Source: Bacilli bacterium
Lineage (GTDB): Bacteria > Bacillota_I > Bacilli_A > RF39 > UBA660
Direction: 5' to 3'
Length of the DNA: 64,000 nucleotides
Assembly (NCBI GenBank): GCA_017436345.1
Contig: JAFSDH010000008.1
Coordinates: forward strand, 62,001 to 126,000
The stretch's first letter is position 1, and every line of letters starts with the position of its first letter. The notes beneath the pieces are model-generated. The model worked only from the letters and a program-made list of their open reading frames with translations. It was not told the origin of the DNA and did no database searches. Position numbers and translations under genes: made by a program. Positions 50,701 to 58,732 of this stretch are shown piece by piece.

Positions 50701-51971
50701 TGTCCACCAATATCAATAATACTTTCTACACCTGGTAGAAAATAATTTGCAGCTTCAAAATGAGCCATCGTTTCTATTTCAGATATATCTAGATTAAACG
50801 CTGTTTTAATAAGCATTTCTCCATATCCTGTTGAACCAGCACTTCTAATAATAGTAGAATTAGGTAACTTATCATATAAATCTAGCAACATATCCTTAAT
50901 CGTATCAACAGGAGTCCCCTTATTACTACGATAATTCTCATATAATAAATTCCCCTCATAATCAATCGCCACTAATTTAGCAGTTGTTGAACCAGCATCT
51001 ATTCCAACAAAAACATCACCACTATATAAAGATAAATCATTTCTCTTAACCTTATTCTTAGAATGACGTTTTAAAAATTTATTATAATCATCATCATCTA
51101 TAAATAATGAATCTAAATTAGTAGAATCTACTTCCTTAAATGTTTTTAATTTCTTTAATAATTCTTCTACTTCTTCTTTTGTATATTTTTTTCTCTTATC
51201 TTTGTCTAAAATAGCACCTATACATACAAAAAGTCTCGCATCTTCTGGTGTAATAACTTCCTCATCTTTTAAATCAAGTGTCTTTACAAACCTATCTTTT
51301 AAAACTGATAAATAATTAAGTGGTCCACCCAAAAAAATAACATTACCTCTAATTGGTTTACCACAAGCAAGACCACTAATAGTTTGGTTAACTACCGCTT
51401 GCATAATTGACAAAGCAACATCTTCTTTTCTAGCTCCTTCATTTAATAGAGGTTGAACATCAGTCTTAGCAAAAACACCACAACGTGAAGCAATAGGATA
51501 AATAGTTTTTCCTTCCTTAGCTAACTCATTCAATCCTTCAGTTGTAGTATTTAATAATACCGCCATTTGATCTAAAAATGCTCCAGTTCCACCAGCACAT
51601 GAACCATTCATTCTTTGTTCAATAGTTTGATCAAAATAAATGATTTTAGCATCTTCACCACCAAGTTCAATAGCAACATCTACTCCTCTAGCATATTTTT
51701 CAATTGCATTTTTACAAGCAATAACTTCTTGGACAAAATTAACACCTAAAAACTTAGCTAAAGAAATCGCACCACTACCAGTTAAAATAATTGTAAAACT
51801 ACAATCACTAAACTTTTTTAAAACATCTTTAAATAACATAATAATAGTCTTTTTTGTATCAGAAAAATGTCTTTCATATGCTTCATATAAAATGCTATCA
51901 TTTTTATCCATAACAACCATTTTAACAGTTGTTGAACCTATATCAATTCCTACTTTTAATACTTCTTTCAT
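47754..51971 (-). CDS. Fused 2-hydroxyacyl-CoA dehydratase activator/dehydratase-like protein
   Basis: About 1405 residues. Two BadF/HgdC-type ATPase units come first: 'VGIDIGSTTVKMVVMDKND' with 'GSCAGGTGAFLDQMA', then 'GIDAGSTTAKLVAIDYEGN' with 'EACSSGCGSFIETLAKSLG'. A Cys motif 'TRCKGCENHCALTI' follows, probably an iron-sulfur site. After it come a DUF2229-like block ('ESVCYPAKLVHGHIMNLLDK', 'YNCPIVQSYSE') and a HgdB/C-like part ('NNDACYPAIIVIGQLIHAL'). Such fusions (COG1924-COG3580-COG3581) occur in Firmicutes; the substrate is unknown. A promoter TTGGTC-17-TATACT is upstream. Confidence 0.85.
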   Translation of the reverse strand: MKEVLKVGIDIGSTTVKMVVMDKNDSILYEAYERHFSDTKKTIIMLFKDVLKKFSDCSFTIILTGSGAISLAKFLGVNFVQEVIACKNAIEKYARGVDVAIELGGEDAKIIYFDQTIEQRMNGSCAGGTGAFLDQMAVLLNTTTEGLNELAKEGKTIYPIASRCGVFAKTDVQPLLNEGARKEDVALSIMQAVVNQTISGLACGKPIRGNVIFLGGPLNYLSVLKDRFVKTLDLKDEEVITPEDARLFVCIGAILDKDKRKKYTKEEVEELLKKLKTFKEVDSTNLDSLFIDDDDYNKFLKRHSKNKVKRNDLSLYSGDVFVGIDAGSTTAKLVAIDYEGNLLYENYRSNKGTPVDTIKDMLLDLYDKLPNSTIIRSAGSTGYGEMLIKTAFNLDISEIETMAHFEAANYFLPGVESIIDIGGQDMKYIKIKDGAVNSIMLNEACSSGCGSFIETLAKSLGIEVSEFVDLAVKSKAPIDLGSRCTVFMNSKIKQTQKEGRPLGDIFAGLSYSVIKNAITKVMKIRDISTLGKKIVVQGGTFLNDAVLRAFEKITDKDVVRPDIAGLMGAYGVALIALDNFKQYEDQDIKSSILTKEEIKSLNVKTTHTRCKGCENHCALTINMFNKKSFISGNRCERGSGNNGSSSTLPNMYKWKYDRLFNYEALEDAPLGEIGIPRALNMYENYPLWFTFLTKLGFKVVLSDHSNRRIYESGMESMPSESVCYPAKLVHGHIMNLLDKGVKTIFYPCLMYERQEFKNSDNCYNCPIVQSYSEAIKLNVEAINKEDITFVNPFLPIKEENLLLRLMEIDFFKNLNISKDEMRDALHAGFVELDKFKEDVRKQGEKFLDYVVMHDEKAIVLAGRPYHLDKEVNHGIDTMINSLGLAVLTEDSICHLSKLNTKLRVVDQWAYHSRVYHAADVVSQFDNLELVNLNSFGCGLDAIITDQADEILRSNNRLFTTIKIDEINNLGAVKIRIRSLIASMNKRRNNNKYISYNYEKKVFKKEHKKNTILFPDMSMNHWPMLEALLKSEGYNAVYLKESNDDTVETGLKYVNNDACYPAIIVIGQLIHALQSGEYDLENTSVVITQTGGGCRATNYIGLIRKALKDAGFADVPIISLNFSGLEKEQAFKLSIPLVNKLLQAVVYGDLLAKLLYATRPYEIIKGESEELFDKWMKRCCKLVKRGKFSEFKKNVKYIITDFNNIDVELVSKPKVGIVGEILIKYHTFGNDNLVKKLEAEGSEVFVPDLMGFVKYCAYNGMIKDKLFKTGKVGSFIYKQALNIFDMYEKPVRENIKATRYRMPSDIYELASNVDDILSVGNQTGEGWFLTAEMVELIKEGVSNVVCVQPFACLPNHVVGKAVIKRIRSKYKDANIIAIDYDPGASHTNQVNRIKLMLTVAKEKNNK

Positions 51972-52075
51972 ACTACACCTACTATAAAAATCTTAACAAA
52001 AATTAGTATAACACAAATTAAAAACATGACCAAAATTTTATAAAAAAATAAGACAAAAAACAAAAAAATGTAACA

Positions 52076-52999
52076 CTAGTTCTTAAATAAAGTCTTATTT
52101 TTTATTTTAGGAGTTAAAAAATTCATTTGTTCTCCTACTTTAATCGTGTACTCTTCGCCATCATAATGATATTCTTCACCATCAACACACCAATGTTTTT
52201 CTAGTCTTTCTCTTACTTTTACTTTTACTTCTTTAGCCCTTAAAGAAATAATATCAGATGCTTTTTGACCCATTAAATGCATCATAAAATTTCCTGCAAA
52301 ATCTTGAATATTCCTTGATTTACACAAAATAACTTCCATTTCTCCGTCATCTAAACAAACATCTTTATGAAATCCATCAATCCCTGCTATATGATTAGCA
52401 TTAGATACCATAATAAGTGAATATTTACCATCTAAATTAACCCCATCAACTAAAACCTCTAATCGATAACGTCTTAATTTATTAAAAATTTCACTAAAAC
52501 CAGCTTTAATATAAGCTAAATATCCATCTTTTTTCTTATCTTCACGCCTTGTTTCATATGGAATATTCATAAGCTTTCCCATACCAACAACGTAAATAAA
52601 CGGTTTATCATTAATTAAACCAATATCCATCGCATGAACTTCTCCGTCTAAAGCTTTCTTTAAATTTATAACTGGATTACTATTATAACCAAGCATTGAT
52701 GCTACATCATTACATGTCCCACTAGGTAATGGACAAATAGTAAGTTTATCATCACGCATATGATTTCCTTTTACAACTTCATTTAAAGTACCATCACCAC
52801 CAATAGAAAAAACAAGATTATATCCTAAAGCCTCTCTAACAGCCTCAGTTGCATGACCACTATATTGAGTACCTAAAAAATCAACAGAATATCCAGCCTC
52901 ATTTAAAATCTTTTTATACTCATCCATTATCTTTGGATTCATACCTTTACCGCTATTCGGATTATATATAATTAAACATTTACCTTTTTCATAATTCAT
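52076..52999 (-). CDS. Diacylglycerol/lipid kinase (DagK/YegS family)
   Basis: About 307 residues from ATG 52999, with AGGGGTG upstream. The nucleotide motif 'VFSIGGDGTLNEVVKG' and 'TICPLPSGTCNDVASMLG' are diagnostic, with 'HAMDIGLINDKPFIYVVGMG' and a C-terminal 'HWCVDGEEYHYDGEE' matching the lipid-kinase beta sandwich. It phosphorylates diacylglycerol or a related lipid at the membrane, recycling DAG from lipid or teichoic-acid synthesis. It lies between the dehydratase gene and a small orphan. Two PlsC-like enzymes and an acyl ligase in this window suggest an active phosphatidic-acid pool. Confidence 0.88.
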   Translation of the reverse strand: MNYEKGKCLIIYNPNSGKGMNPKIMDEYKKILNEAGYSVDFLGTQYSGHATEAVREALGYNLVFSIGGDGTLNEVVKGNHMRDDKLTICPLPSGTCNDVASMLGYNSNPVINLKKALDGEVHAMDIGLINDKPFIYVVGMGKLMNIPYETRREDKKKDGYLAYIKAGFSEIFNKLRRYRLEVLVDGVNLDGKYSLIMVSNANHIAGIDGFHKDVCLDDGEMEVILCKSRNIQDFAGNFMMHLMGQKASDIISLRAKEVKVKVRERLEKHWCVDGEEYHYDGEEYTIKVGEQMNFLTPKIKNKTLFKN

Positions 53000-53049
53000 A
53001 AAATACACCCCTAAAATTTAATCAAAACATTGAAATTATATCATAAAAA

Positions 53050-53074
53050 TTAAAAAAGTGTTACAAAAGTAACA
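53050..53074 (-). terminator. Terminator of the 78-residue orphan
   Basis: The stem TGTTAC/GTAACA with an AAAA loop (53059-53074) is followed on the minus strand by CTTTTTT. It lies just upstream of the lipid-kinase promoter region. Confidence 0.75.
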
Positions 53075-53111
53075 AATCTCCATAATTTTCCATAAAAAAA
53101 TCAAAACAGAA

Positions 53112-53348
53112 TTATCTCCTCTTTTGATTACTTTTTCTTTCATTACGAATTTTTCTTAATTGTTTTACATCTTCATCAGATAAACAATATGTTTCAACAA
53201 ATCCACCTTCTCGACAACGCCCAGCTAAACGCTCCAAATCAAGTTCTGGTACTATCGCTCCAGTTTCAGGATCTGGCATACGCATCTTTGGTATATCATC
53301 ACATATTAAATTAGCATATTTTTTACTAAAATCAATTGTAATAGCCAT
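53112..53348 (-). CDS. Small orphan protein (78 residues)
   Basis: About 78 residues, soluble, acidic start and basic end ('RNERKSNQKRR'), with 'RMPDPETGAIVPELDLERLA' in the middle. The ATG at 53348 has AGGAGGGG upstream. It lies immediately downstream of tRNA-Arg(CCU), whose 3' end is 35 bp before the start codon. No family recognised; the compact size and Pro/Asp content suggest a structured small domain rather than a spurious frame. Confidence 0.5.
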   Translation of the reverse strand: MAITIDFSKKYANLICDDIPKMRMPDPETGAIVPELDLERLAGRCREGGFVETYCLSDEDVKQLRKIRNERKSNQKRR

Positions 53349-53382
53349 AACCCCTCCTATATATACAAATATTTCTTAATTA

Positions 53383-53458
53383 TGGTGTCCCCAACCGGAC
53401 TCGAACCGATATCTATCGCTTAGGAGGCGATTGCTCTATCCTGCTGAGCTATGAGGAC
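53383..53458 (-). tRNA. tRNA-Arg (anticodon CCU), CCA encoded
   Basis: The minus strand folds as a complete cloverleaf: acceptor GTCCTCA/TGGGGAC, anticodon stem ATCGC/GCGAT with loop CTCCTAA (anticodon CCT), a TTCGAGT T-loop, discriminator A and encoded CCA. It reads AGG. A TATAAT (53472-53467) nine bases upstream could be its -10; that hexamer is part of a perfect 10-bp dyad (CTACATTATA/TATAATGTAG, 53463-53487). It lies between the YfhO gene and a small orphan, all minus strand. Confidence 0.97.
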
Positions 53459-53462
53459 ATAT

Positions 53463-53487
53463 CTACATTATAGCAAATATAATGTAG
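53463..53487. repeat. Perfect dyad overlapping the tRNA-Arg promoter
   Basis: CTACATTATA / TATAATGTAG with a GCAAA loop. It has no adjacent T-run on the minus side, so it does not look like a simple terminator; it contains the candidate -10 of the tRNA gene and follows the YfhO stop by 11 bp. Confidence 0.6.
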
Positions 53488-53497
53488 AAAAACTATT

Positions 53498-55960
53498 CTA
53501 TTTTTTATTCTTATTTTTAATATCAAAAATAATAATACCTAAAAATCCTAAAAGTCCAATTCCGGACAAACATAAACCTAAACCAGTACCATTCATATCA
53601 TACTTAACTTCAATTAAATGTTCACCTTCATCTAAATAAATTCCTAAGAAATATTTATTTACTTTATAAGTATCAACTTCTTTATTATCAATAAACACCT
53701 TAAAATCATCACTATAATTAATAGAAAATTGTAAAATTCCCTTTTTCTTACTATTAACACTTGCTTTAATTAAATTATCTTTCTTATCAAGAACTTTAAA
53801 ATTCAAACTATTTAGCTTAGGAACATCATTATTTTTATAAGTATTAAAATTAACAACTAATAATTCTAAAGAATCAAAAGAATAAGTACCAGATTCAGAA
53901 AACTCAATATATACACTTCCTTTAATATCTCTAAAATGTGATAAATTAAATAATAAGTCTTCTTTCATATCTATTTCTTTTTCATAAGTAATATTATTAT
54001 AAGAAACTTTTAGATTAAACTTATCTTTAGATTTCAAATTATCTATTTTTAAAAATACTTCTCCATTAAAACTATTATCATTAATATTTAAAATCAATTT
54101 ATTATCTTTATCTATTAATATATTATTATTAGAAAGATCAATATTAGAAGAAAAAGAAATATTATTAATATCTTTATTAATCTCATTCTTAAAATCCATT
54201 TCTCTTTCTAAATACTTATCTAAAACATCATCTTTTTCTAAAGCAACATACTTTAATAAACTATTTTCTTTTTCTATAGAAGTTAAAGAATTATAATCAT
54301 CAATTAATATATAAGAATTATAAAAACTTCCCAATTCAATAAAATAATTATTTAAATATATATCTTCTTCAACTAAATCAAAATATTTTGGAACTTTATT
54401 AACCTCATTCGATATATAATACTTAGTATTAAGTAAAGAATTAATCTTTGTACGATTACTAAAATTACTACTATTAATTTTTAAATCATCGCATAACTCA
54501 ACATAATACTTATTTTTATAAGTATAAGTACTATTACTAGTATTATCATTGCTCATATTAACTCTATAAATTCCATCATCTTTAATATAATCAAAATCTT
54601 TATTAAAACTATCAACACTATAACTATAAGTATTAGAATCAACATTGTTATCCTCTATATCATAATTATAAAAAAGCAAAAAAACACTAAATACTAAAAC
54701 ACCAGCAAAGACAAACTTATATATATTAACTCTATTTAAAAAATTAGATAATTCCCTCTTATTAAGTACAACAAGTAATAAAGCAAAAAAACTAAATAAA
54801 CTAATCATAAAACTATTTAAATCTAATTTAAAGAAAAAAGATATTAAAACATTTATAAATACAAAAGAAATAATCCATTTAAAATCACTCTTCGTAATAT
54901 TATTAATCATATCTAAAGATTTACTAATTAAATAACTTAATATAAATAAAATTATAAAACCAGAAGTATTACTAAAACATAAGAATTTAAATCCATATAA
55001 AATATAAAATAATATTAATAAAATAATAAATAATCTATTTTCTTTAAAATTCTTTATCACTAAAGGAAAAACTAGTAAAACAATTCCATTTATCCCTATA
55101 AAAGTACTATTAAAATCATGGACTAAAGAAACAAAAAACATATTAACAAATGAAAATTCATTAAATATACCTAAACTAATATTACTATTAAACATTTGAT
55201 ATAACAAAGGTATTAAAATAAAACTTAATAATAATAAACTAATTAAATAAGAAAGTAAAACTCTAAAAAAAGCCATTATTATTAATTTAAAACCATATGA
55301 TTTATATTTATCAATAATTAAAACTAAACTATATAAAATAATATATATAAGTAAAAGTGGAATATAATATACATTAACTAAAGATGTAAAAAAAGAAATA
55401 ATAATAAAAAATATCTTTTTATTATCTAAAATTATTTTTTCAATACCAATAGTTAATAAAGGTAAAAAAATCATCAAATTAAATATATAAGGATTATTAC
55501 TAAAAAAATACAAAGTAAAAATACTAAATGAATAAATAATCGCCCCTATAACACTATAATAATTAGAAACATTTTTATACTTACAATAAATAATAAAACT
55601 AATACCAGCCAAAAATAACCTAATATATATTAAAACTTCAAATAAAACAACTAAATTTTCTTCTGAAAAAACAACACTAATATAAGATAATAAATCACCA
55701 AAAAGATAAATAAAACATGGTAAAAGATTAGTACCTAATCCAACATTATAAGTAAATAAACTCATATCACCAGTATTAAAAAAATTAACTAATAAACTTC
55801 TAAAATAAATAAAATTTGTAATAAAACTATCAATATTAATTTTATTAAAAATATAATTAGTTCCTAAATAATAATTAAAACCAAAACTTAAAATTAAAAA
55901 TAAAAAAGAAAAAGATAAAAAAGCCCAAAAAATCTTATTCTTTTTAAATATCTTTTTCAT
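53498..55960 (-). CDS. YfhO-family membrane protein
   Basis: About 820 residues: a dozen or more hydrophobic helices in the first 430 residues, then a large extracellular beta-rich region and a final helix ('LGLCLSGIGLLGFLGIIIFD'). The overall layout and the ending 'GILQFSINYSDDFKVFIDNK' and 'LGIYLDEGEHLIEVKY' match YfhO, a GT-C-like family in Firmicutes implicated in glycosylating lipoteichoic acid or cell-surface polymers. It is last in an HD/VanY/158-residue/YfhO run; the gap to the previous gene is 18 bp. Donor and acceptor cannot be told from sequence. Confidence 0.85.
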   Translation of the reverse strand: MKKIFKKNKIFWAFLSFSFLFLILSFGFNYYLGTNYIFNKINIDSFITNFIYFRSLLVNFFNTGDMSLFTYNVGLGTNLLPCFIYLFGDLLSYISVVFSEENLVVLFEVLIYIRLFLAGISFIIYCKYKNVSNYYSVIGAIIYSFSIFTLYFFSNNPYIFNLMIFLPLLTIGIEKIILDNKKIFFIIISFFTSLVNVYYIPLLLIYIILYSLVLIIDKYKSYGFKLIIMAFFRVLLSYLISLLLLSFILIPLLYQMFNSNISLGIFNEFSFVNMFFVSLVHDFNSTFIGINGIVLLVFPLVIKNFKENRLFIILLILFYILYGFKFLCFSNTSGFIILFILSYLISKSLDMINNITKSDFKWIISFVFINVLISFFFKLDLNSFMISLFSFFALLLVVLNKRELSNFLNRVNIYKFVFAGVLVFSVFLLFYNYDIEDNNVDSNTYSYSVDSFNKDFDYIKDDGIYRVNMSNDNTSNSTYTYKNKYYVELCDDLKINSSNFSNRTKINSLLNTKYYISNEVNKVPKYFDLVEEDIYLNNYFIELGSFYNSYILIDDYNSLTSIEKENSLLKYVALEKDDVLDKYLEREMDFKNEINKDINNISFSSNIDLSNNNILIDKDNKLILNINDNSFNGEVFLKIDNLKSKDKFNLKVSYNNITYEKEIDMKEDLLFNLSHFRDIKGSVYIEFSESGTYSFDSLELLVVNFNTYKNNDVPKLNSLNFKVLDKKDNLIKASVNSKKKGILQFSINYSDDFKVFIDNKEVDTYKVNKYFLGIYLDEGEHLIEVKYDMNGTGLGLCLSGIGLLGFLGIIIFDIKNKNKK

Positions 55961-55978
55961 ATCTCATTCCCCCTAAAA

Positions 55979-56455
55979 TTAATCTAATAAACTTTCTTTC
56001 CCCTTATCACTAAAAGTCATTGTACCAGTAGATATCTCATCAATATTACTAGATGTGATAGTGAAGTAAACTTTATTATTTCTAAACACCATTTTACCCT
56101 TAAGTTCATAATCGTTTAATTTTATATCAAAACGCGCAGTATCATTTTCAATAGTTGCTGTTTGACTTTCAAAACGTTCTACATCTTTAGCCGTATAATC
56201 AAAAGTTACAGTAGATCCATCTAAAACATTAATTGAAAGTTCGTAATTAGGCTCATCATCATTACCATATATTTGCCATACACCAATATATGATGCATAA
56301 TTTTCAACTTCTTCATCAACTATTTCATAATCTTCTTCCTTATCATCATTTAACTTAGATACAAAAAAATGAAGAAATAATCCAAGTAAAAGAATTAAAA
56401 CAAAAAAGATTAACCAATAAATACCCTTATCATATTCATTTTCCATTTCTTCCAT
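55979..56455 (-). CDS. Membrane-anchored protein with extracellular domain, unknown
   Basis: About 158 residues, ATG 56455 with AGGAGG five bases upstream. One helix ('YWLIFFVLILLLGLFLHFFV', about 13-32) is followed by an acidic linker and a beta-rich domain ('GVWQIYGNDDEPNYELSINV', 'KVYFTITSSNIDEISTGTMT') that looks like a small lipocalin- or DUF-type outside domain. It lies 10 bp after the VanY stop and 18 bp before YfhO, probably in one operon, so a role at the cell envelope is likely. Confidence 0.65.
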   Translation of the reverse strand: MEEMENEYDKGIYWLIFFVLILLLGLFLHFFVSKLNDDKEEDYEIVDEEVENYASYIGVWQIYGNDDEPNYELSINVLDGSTVTFDYTAKDVERFESQTATIENDTARFDIKLNDYELKGKMVFRNNKVYFTITSSNIDEISTGTMTFSDKGKESLLD

Positions 56456-56464
56456 AATAACCTC

Positions 56465-57568
56465 CTATTTATCTATTACCATTGCGTAATATTCTTCTAA
56501 ACATAAATTATTTTCATACATATAAGTTGCTGCTTCTACCCCAACATATCTAAAATGCCAAGCCTCACTAGCTATTCCTGTAATATTAACTTTTTCTTCT
56601 TTATAACGATGAATAAAACCATATTTATAAGAATTATCAATCATCCAAGTATATTCCTTAGAATTTTTAAAAATATTCGAATTAGCACTTTTTACATCAA
56701 GAGCAAGCCCTGTTTGATGTTCTGAATACCCTGGCATAGTAACATATTTATCAACATAACTCTTGCCATATAAATCATAATAAAATTGCCACGTATCTTT
56801 TTGTGTTTGATAATCACGATATGAAGAATTAGCAAGTATTTGATATCCTTCATTCTTAGCAGCATAACACATTTTTTCAAAAGCTTTGGCCGCTTCGCTA
56901 GTTAAATAAGCATCTTTTTGTGCCGAACATTCATCACTTATCGCCGTTAAATCAGGAACTGCAAAATCTTCAGTAACACCATGATACTTATTAACAAGCA
57001 TCGTTATTGAGAATTTATCAGTTTCTGTTGTATCAGTATAATATTCCTTATCTAATCCTATATTAACATATAAAACTGTTTTTTCATAATTCCCATTAAA
57101 ATATGCTTTATATCTTTCATAGTTTTCTTCTTTAAAATATTCCACTTCTAAATATTTATCTATATCAAAAACATATTCCTTTAATAAAACTTTCATAAAT
57201 TCATTACTAACTGAACTATTTATTAAGTCAATAGTTTCTTCTTTATATTTGAGATCAAGTAAACTATTTGTATTCTTTAAAAAATCATCACGTTCATAAT
57301 AATTAAGCATCATATAAGAATCCAAATAATCAATATTAAAATCTTCATCTAAAATACCCTTATCTAACACATCACTATATTCTGTCTTTAAAATATCTTT
57401 AGTAAGACCTAACTTATATATTTCTATACTAGAAAAAAAACTATAATCATGACTAGTTAATTTTAAAACACCACTAATTGGGAAATATAAAGTAACAATC
57501 ACAATAATAGCTATAATTGACAAAATTATACGAAATGGCGTTCTTAATCTTAATCTTTTCTTTTCCAT
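56465..57568 (-). CDS. VanY-type D-Ala-D-Ala carboxypeptidase
   Basis: About 367 residues. An N-terminal helix ('FRIILSIIAIIVIVTLYFPI') anchors it; the C-terminal VanY/peptidase_M15 domain has 'LANSSYRDYQTQ', 'GYSEHQTGLALDVKS' (zinc His and Asp) and 'EAWHFRYVG' (third zinc ligand). It trims peptidoglycan stem peptides. Between helix and peptidase lie about 170 residues of unknown function. The start codon overlaps the HD gene's stop in TAATG (57570-57566), so translation is coupled. I chose ATG 57568 over an ATG three codons earlier for that reason. Confidence 0.87.
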   Translation of the reverse strand: MEKKRLRLRTPFRIILSIIAIIVIVTLYFPISGVLKLTSHDYSFFSSIEIYKLGLTKDILKTEYSDVLDKGILDEDFNIDYLDSYMMLNYYERDDFLKNTNSLLDLKYKEETIDLINSSVSNEFMKVLLKEYVFDIDKYLEVEYFKEENYERYKAYFNGNYEKTVLYVNIGLDKEYYTDTTETDKFSITMLVNKYHGVTEDFAVPDLTAISDECSAQKDAYLTSEAAKAFEKMCYAAKNEGYQILANSSYRDYQTQKDTWQFYYDLYGKSYVDKYVTMPGYSEHQTGLALDVKSANSNIFKNSKEYTWMIDNSYKYGFIHRYKEEKVNITGIASEAWHFRYVGVEAATYMYENNLCLEEYYAMVIDK

Positions 57569-58095
57569 TACTTCCACCTAAACAAAATACCAAAAATAAA
57601 CAAGAACATAAACGAATAAGCAGCACTAAGCTCATTCTTTTTAGCATATAAAGCTTCCTGAATAGATATATAATTATCAACTAAATCAACTAAAACACTT
57701 TCCTTATAACGAGGAAAACTCCACCCTAAAGGGAACATATGACTAGTGATAATATTTCTTTCCATATCAGATAAATAATAGTATTTTAAAGAATTATCAA
57801 GTGCTAACTTAGGATGTAAAAATAAAGTTTTAATTCTACTAAATTTACCTATAGAAAGATTATCTACAAAAAAGAAATCATGAAGCAGTGCAGCTCTCGC
57901 AATTTTCTTTGAATCTAAATTAAATTTCTTCGAAATCAAATAGGAATAGTATGAAACATTTAATGAATGTTGAAATCTATCACTATTATGATGTGTATAA
58001 TTAGCTAATTTTAAAAAATCTTTATTTCTTAATATGTCTGAAACATATTCTAAATACTTTTCATCGTCTTTTACATATACATTAATCGAGTTCAT
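57568..58095 (-). CDS. HD-domain hydrolase
   Basis: About 175 residues. 'THHNSDRFQHSLNVSYYSYL' supplies the first metal His, 'ARAALLHDFFFVDN' gives the HD pair, and 'ITSHMFPLG' and 'LVDLVDNYIS' the remaining ligands, so the metal-dependent phosphohydrolase fold is complete. A hydrophobic C-terminus ('AAYSFMFLFIFGILFRWK') suggests membrane association. Substrate unknown; similar HD proteins act on nucleotides or (p)ppGpp-like molecules. Start ATG 58095 has TAGGAGATGA upstream. It is first in the HD/VanY/158-residue/YfhO run, with the VanY gene coupled to its stop. Confidence 0.8.
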   Translation of the reverse strand: MNSINVYVKDDEKYLEYVSDILRNKDFLKLANYTHHNSDRFQHSLNVSYYSYLISKKFNLDSKKIARAALLHDFFFVDNLSIGKFSRIKTLFLHPKLALDNSLKYYYLSDMERNIITSHMFPLGWSFPRYKESVLVDLVDNYISIQEALYAKKNELSAAYSFMFLFIFGILFRWK

Positions 58096-58164
58096 ACTTC
58101 ATCTCCTATACTAAGACTACTCTTCCATTCTAACATATTTCAAATTCATAATAAAGAAAAAAAT

Positions 58165-58188
58165 AAAAAAAGAGAGCCAAAGCTCTCA
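58165..58188 (-). terminator. Intrinsic terminator
   Basis: The 6-bp stem GAGAGC/GCTCTC with a short loop is followed by a T-run on the minus strand. It lies about 150 bp after the 107-residue gene. A further perfect hairpin, AACGTTA/TAACGTT, is at 58200-58219. The rest of 58096-58337 shows no gene. Confidence 0.75.
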
Positions 58189-58337
58189 AATCTATGTAAA
58201 ACGTTAAAAACTTAACGTTACTATATATTATGTCCAAAAAAAGAAAATAATTACATTAATTTTCCAACTTCATAAATAAAATATTCAGTCTTTAAAAATA
58301 ATTACTAAAAATTTCTTATCTATAAAATTTATAAATG

Positions 58338-58661
58338 TCACTTTCTTAATCTTTTAGGTTTTACAGGTGATTCATAAATACACTCGCTTTGATGTTCGAT
58401 AATAGTTGCATCTTTTATACTATCTTTTGTATAAAATTGTTGATTAATAACATCATAAAAGCCACTGTAAGGACTATCTCCAGCTATTTTATAACCATAT
58501 AAATGAACAGTTCCCTCCGCAATAATAAACTTTCCAACTGCTGATTTACGTATCGACTTTATTTCCTCAAAATCGCGCTCACATCTTTTCGAATTCTTTG
58601 AATCATAAACTTTAGTTGTTTCCATAATAAGTTCATGTGTTATATGGATAGGATACTTCAT
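58338..58661 (-). CDS. Small protein of unknown function (107 residues), TGA stop
   Basis: About 107 residues, soluble, with 'KRCERDFEEIKSIRKSAVGK', 'GTVHLYGYKIAGDSPYSGFY' and a basic C-terminus 'KPKRLRK'. It is the only gene in this window ending in TGA; the next in-frame codons lead to TAA after two residues, so read-through would hardly change it. ATG has GGTGATTTT upstream. It stands alone between two long genes. No family recognised; the Gly/Tyr-rich middle suggests a small beta-barrel fold. The TGA stop may indicate transfer from another genome, but base composition looks local. Confidence 0.6.
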   Translation of the reverse strand: MKYPIHITHELIMETTKVYDSKNSKRCERDFEEIKSIRKSAVGKFIIAEGTVHLYGYKIAGDSPYSGFYDVINQQFYTKDSIKDATIIEHQSECIYESPVKPKRLRK

Positions 58662-58732
58662 AAAATCACCTTCGTGATTATTTATTTTATATTAGGGATT
58701 AACATCTGTCAATATTGGATAATCCATTATAA

